23,220 bases of DNA from Welwitschia mirabilis (lineage: Eukaryota; Gnetophyta; Gnetopsida; Welwitschiales): contig JBOZIK010000001.1 in assembly GCA_051453625.1 (NCBI GenBank), positions 278,568,470 to 278,591,689 of the forward strand, given 5' to 3'. Made by a program: the position numbers and the translations under genes. Positions within the stretch are counted from its first letter, which is position 1. The number at the start of each line of letters is the position of its first letter. Positions 20,932 to 23,220 of this stretch are shown here, piece by piece. The notes beneath the pieces are model-generated. The model was not told where the DNA came from and made no database searches. It saw only the letters and a list, made by a program, of their open reading frames with translations.

Positions 20932-21295
20932 ATTAATCATCTATTTGAATTGTGCCTTCCTAAGAATATTAGTCATTAAAGTGAAATTTTTTATTTTTTT
21001 ATTTGTCTCAAATCTGCTATTATCTTGCACCCAGATGTGCTGGATTAACATCCGGATATCCTAAGCTGGAAACTAACCTGAAAATCCTTTCTTTTCTTTT
21101 GGATGTCTGCCTATTTATCTTGTACAAAATTTTATCTTGGTTACAACCCGAACATCTGCTTGGTAACGCAGACGTAACCCTAACGGGACACCTGCACTCC
21201 TCTTAATATTTTTATTACTCCTTCTTTATTCTTTCTTCATCATTTCTCCTCCCTGCCATTCTTGATTGAGCTTTGGAACCTAAGAAGTAGCCATC
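20932..21295 (+). other. Spacer between pol and envelope-like ORF, with palindromes
   Basis: This 364-bp spacer includes a less AT-rich block (21010-21200) bearing two palindromes close together: CCAG-ATGTG-CTGG at 21031-21043 and the perfect ATCCGGAT at 21050-21057. The sense ORF of 67 codons at 21003-21206 is not recognised and is probably chance. A pyrimidine-rich tract (21201-21265) precedes the ATG at 21296. The palindromes resemble in style those of the LTR at 22834-22904. Confidence 0.5.
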
Positions 21296-22369
21296 ATGAT
21301 TAGAAGAAAAATTAGTATATCCCGAAAGGGAAAAGAACAAGAATCTGAGTCTGAGTGGTTGATCTCTCCAGAAAATTATAAAGCTTGGTTTGCAGGCTTT
21401 GACAAGCATCTTTTGGCTCTAGAAAGGAAAATAGATTACCAGTACTTCAAAAGAGAAGTTCCCATCTTTGACAAATTTGTTTAATAGTGATGGCAATATG
21501 CTTTCGATCCAGACACTCATACTTCTACCAAAATGGTACGCATATTTTATTACAATGCCCACTTTCATTCTTCAAATTGGGTCATTACTTCAAAAGCATA
21601 TGGTAGAAGGACAGATGTAGATTTAAAAGCTATCTCTCTTATTGCTAGCTTCCCAAATGAGGGCCTTTTCTATGAAATTACTTTAGTTAGTTCTTTCAAG
21701 GAGGTAGTATCTCTTGAGGTTTTGATAGTAGAACTTTCTGGGTCTATTTGTCAGCAGCATGCAAACTTGTTCACAAACAAATTAACTCTATTTTATATAG
21801 TTCTATTTTAGATTTCCACATATAATCTTGTGCCTAAGCTTGATCACAAGAATGCGGTTTCTTCAGTATGTTCCTATATTCTATTTTATCTTGGCACAAG
21901 TGTCCATTTAAACTTGTGTAAATTTGTCATGTTTTATATGAGTTAGTTCATTTTAGCTAGGTATAGTAGTTTTCCTTTTGGAGGTTTGATTACAGCCATA
22001 CTAGAAAATCATGATTTTGGAATTTGAAAGGATGGAGAGCTACTTAAGATTCCTAAACCCTTAGGATCGTATTCTCTTAAAAAGATAAACATCCTTTCTG
22101 AAGAATTTAGTCCTTCTTCTTCTCCAAAAAAGAAACAGCAAATAGAGGAAGGATCTAGTTTAGGAGCAGTCAACAATAAGGATCTTAGGATTGTTTTTGG
22201 TTTGTCTGCCTATGGTTTAGAGATTCCTCCTAGATCCGAGGAAGAAGAGGAGGCACCTGCAGCTTTTGAGCATATGGCTTATCCTCTTAGTCTTCTATCC
22301 TCTTCTTCTCCTTTTGCATGTCATATTTCTACTTCTTCTATCCATTTTTTTTGTATTGTACCTATGTAA
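21296..22369 (+). pseudogene. Envelope-like ('putative plant transposon protein') pseudo-ORF of a Sirevirus
   Basis: One frame runs 358 codons without a frameshift from ATG at 21296 to TAA at 22367, interrupted by six stops; three of them (TAA TAG TGA at 21482-21490) are consecutive. Recognisable pieces are RKGKEQESESEWLISPENYK, then TKMVRIFYYNAHFHSSNW, VITSKAYGRRTDVDLKAI, ILARYSSFPFGGLITAIL, and an acidic, Ser-rich end (PRSEEEEEAPAAFEH). The VR.FY.NA and LP.G.LIT..L patterns are those of the plant 'putative transposon protein' domain found downstream of pol in Sireviruses and in some other elements. Position directly after RNase H supports the envelope-like ORF. Its function is not established in plants. 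Similarity is from memory and not searched. Confidence 0.65.
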
Positions 22370-22470
22370 CTCAATCGACTGTAATCATCAATGTTTAATG
22401 AATATAATCTGTCCTATTCTCTCTTCAAATTTTCTCTATGTGTATTTATTTTAAAATGTTTTTCAATAAT

Positions 22471-22487
22471 GACAAAGGGGAAGAAAT
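22471..22487 (+). promoter_or_regulatory. Upstream polypurine-tract-like site
   Basis: GACAAAGGGGAAGAAAT follows an AATAAT and resembles the repeated GACAAAGGGGGAGAAA polypurine motif that Sireviruses carry before their 3' LTR. These purine runs resist RNase H and can prime plus-strand DNA synthesis. It lies 250 bp upstream of the presumed LTR, so it is one of several. Confidence 0.6.
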
Positions 22488-22646
22488 ACTAGATTTATCT
22501 AATGCCTTTAAAAGAAAAAAAATATCTGTCTTCATGCACAATGTTTTTAGTGCTTTGATAGAACTCTGTTTCATTAACTCATCTGCAAGGACCTTTCTTG
22601 TGTTTTTTCATTTATACAAATTACAAGTTAATTGAGGAGCATAACT

Positions 22647-22656
22647 TTAAGGGGAG
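22647..22656 (+). promoter_or_regulatory. Second polypurine-tract-like site
   Basis: TTAAGGGGAG is a short, partly degraded purine run between the other two sites. The weakest of the three. Confidence 0.35.
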
Positions 22657-22703
22657 TATTCTATTCTCTAATTTGTTAAATCTAGGTACATGGTTATCAA
22701 CAT

Positions 22704-22718
22704 TAAAAAGGGCGAGAT
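22704..22718 (+). promoter_or_regulatory. Polypurine tract immediately before the 3' LTR
   Basis: TAAAAAGGGCGAGAT precedes TATGG and matches, with one changed base, the Sirevirus arrangement AAAAAGGGGGAGATTG placed just before the LTR. The preceding TATCAACAT also fits the 'ATCAACATCAAAAAGGGGGAG' context of these elements. This position defines the LTR start near 22721. Confidence 0.65.
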
Positions 22719-22833
22719 TATGGAAGAACCTTTCATCATATCTAGTGTTTTAATGATGATGAAGGATAGGCAATGGTGTTACCAAAAATTGTGCAAATTA
22801 GAAGTTGTGTCATCTAGGATATTTGAAGTTTCA

Positions 22834-22904
22834 GTCAGGACATCTGACCCCGTATGCGGTTAAATATATGGGGATGTCCATAATTCTTAGTCAGGACATT
22901 TGAC
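22834..22904 (+). repeat. Duplicated 15-bp palindromic motif in the LTR
   Basis: GTCAGGACATCTGAC (22834-22848) is an interrupted palindrome with 5-base arms around GACAT. It recurs at 22890-22904 as GTCAGGACATTTGAC, one C-to-T change breaking the pairing. Between them GGACATC (22838-22844) can also pair with GATGTCC (22873-22879), extended by CCC with GGG past a TGA bulge. Sirevirus LTRs are known to hold palindromic motifs with proposed regulatory roles. The actual sequence here differs from the maize ones. Confidence 0.7.
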
Positions 22905-22917
22905 CCTTGAATTTATG

Positions 22918-23092
22918 TATATGAATCTAGACTTAACATTATTGATCTTTCCTTCTTTAATAATCTTTAATTCTTTAAGCATTTTTATCATGCACTTGAT
23001 TTAGAAAATTATAATTTAACAACCTAGTGTGTGTTATAGGAGACTTGAGTCTAAAATTTTAAATTTGTTTAATAGTTTTCTTTTATCTAATC
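22918..23092 (+). repeat. 175-bp dispersed repeat, right copy
   Basis: Matches 15337-15512 at about 90 percent in the same orientation. Most differences cluster in a 30-base patch around 23014-23043. It begins 200 bp into the presumed LTR. After 23092 the two copies diverge completely. Confidence 0.85.
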
Positions 23093-23220
23093 TGTTAGAA
23101 TTTTATTTTGCCAATTGATGTTAAGCTAATATGATCTTTATAGAATGAAGTGTGATTTTAGAGATGCAAGAAACTATAGGATCTATATCCAAAAGATAGC
23201 AAGATTTGAACATGTTCTAA

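Larger units (their letters stand above)
20084..23220 (+). mobile_element. 3' part of a Sirevirus-lineage Ty1/copia retrotransposon, truncated on the left
   Basis: Order on the plus strand: reverse-transcriptase tail and RNase H (20084-20931), spacer (20932-21295), envelope-like pseudo-ORF (21296-22369), polypurine-tract-like sites, then a presumed 3' LTR starting near 22721. An additional ORF between pol and the 3' LTR, several polypurine tracts and palindromes in the LTR are all known Sirevirus characters. The element lacks everything upstream of the RT tail and the window ends inside or just after the LTR. Many stops and frameshifts make it immobile. Confidence 0.8.
22721..23220 (+). repeat. 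Presumed 3' LTR of the Sirevirus-type element, right end not determined
   Basis: Starts TGGAAGAACC directly after the polypurine tract, then continues with GTGTTTTAATGATGATGAAG, a phrase typical of the first 50 bases of Sirevirus LTRs. No 5' LTR is in the window for comparison and no CA end with target duplication could be recognised, so the right boundary is open. If the 175-bp repeat at 22918-23092 is a separate insertion, the LTR may be interrupted or end there. Confidence 0.5.

Noticed and set aside
22266-22635. Two plus-strand ORFs, hydrophobic 62 codons and 65 codons
   Set aside because: The first is an out-of-frame reading of the envelope-like pseudo-ORF. The second covers the polypurine spacer before the LTR and has no family match.
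15337-23092. Pair of LTRs bounding one 7.6-kb retrotransposon
   Set aside because: The spacing fits, but 15.5-20.08 kb shows no gag, protease or integrase although RNase H is well preserved, and the right repeat starts 200 bp inside the LTR. Not supported without extra evidence.

Overview
The window looks like intergenic DNA from a large-genome seed plant. It is strongly AT-rich and has no intact protein-coding gene. Its recognisable content is decayed plant transposable elements: a hAT transposase with GT-AG introns, Ty1/copia pieces including a Sirevirus-type 3' end, and short repeats with tRNA-like heads. A small fragment of a plant/eukaryotic oxidosqualene cyclase (cycloartenol-synthase type) agrees with this. 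I cannot name the species. A gymnosperm or another repeat-rich plant would fit, but that is inference. A run of 100 N marks a scaffold gap.

Layout, left to right. Positions 3-2772 (+) hold a hAT-superfamily transposase pseudogene of the DUF659 type, running in from the left edge, with several small introns still visible, about six in-frame stops and at least two frameshifts. Positions 2790-8430 are mostly featureless AT-rich DNA. They contain an imperfect inverted repeat near 3.2 kb, a GC-richer island at 4.93-5.28 kb, and a diverged tandem duplication running into a tRNA-like repeat at 5.75-6.08 kb. Positions 8440-9550 form the most gene-like island: unidentified sequence with splice-like borders, then a clear but short oxidosqualene-cyclase piece. 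Positions 9.55-13.1 kb are AT-rich, with a second tRNA-like repeat at 11.6 kb. A copia gag (UBN2-type) relic lies on the minus strand at 13.1-13.36 kb. A GC-richer unidentified patch follows, then a third tRNA-like repeat at 14.0 kb, a 94-bp tandem duplication at 14.7 kb and the left copy of a 175-bp dispersed repeat at 15.3 kb. The N gap at 18126-18225 is flanked by identical sequence on both sides and is probably an unmerged contig overlap. A fourth tRNA-like repeat at 18.3 kb has tRNA-like heads at both ends in inverted orientation.

The right 3.1 kb (20084-23220, +) is the 3' part of a Sirevirus-lineage Ty1/copia retrotransposon. In order it holds the RT tail and RNase H, an inter-ORF spacer, a 358-codon envelope-like ('putative plant transposon protein') pseudo-ORF, three polypurine-tract-like sites and the start of a 3' LTR carrying palindromic motifs. 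The LTR region contains the right copy of the 175-bp repeat. Nothing here forms a working pathway. The interest lies in the element architecture, the nested insertions and the assembly artefact. I found no convincing novel functional system.
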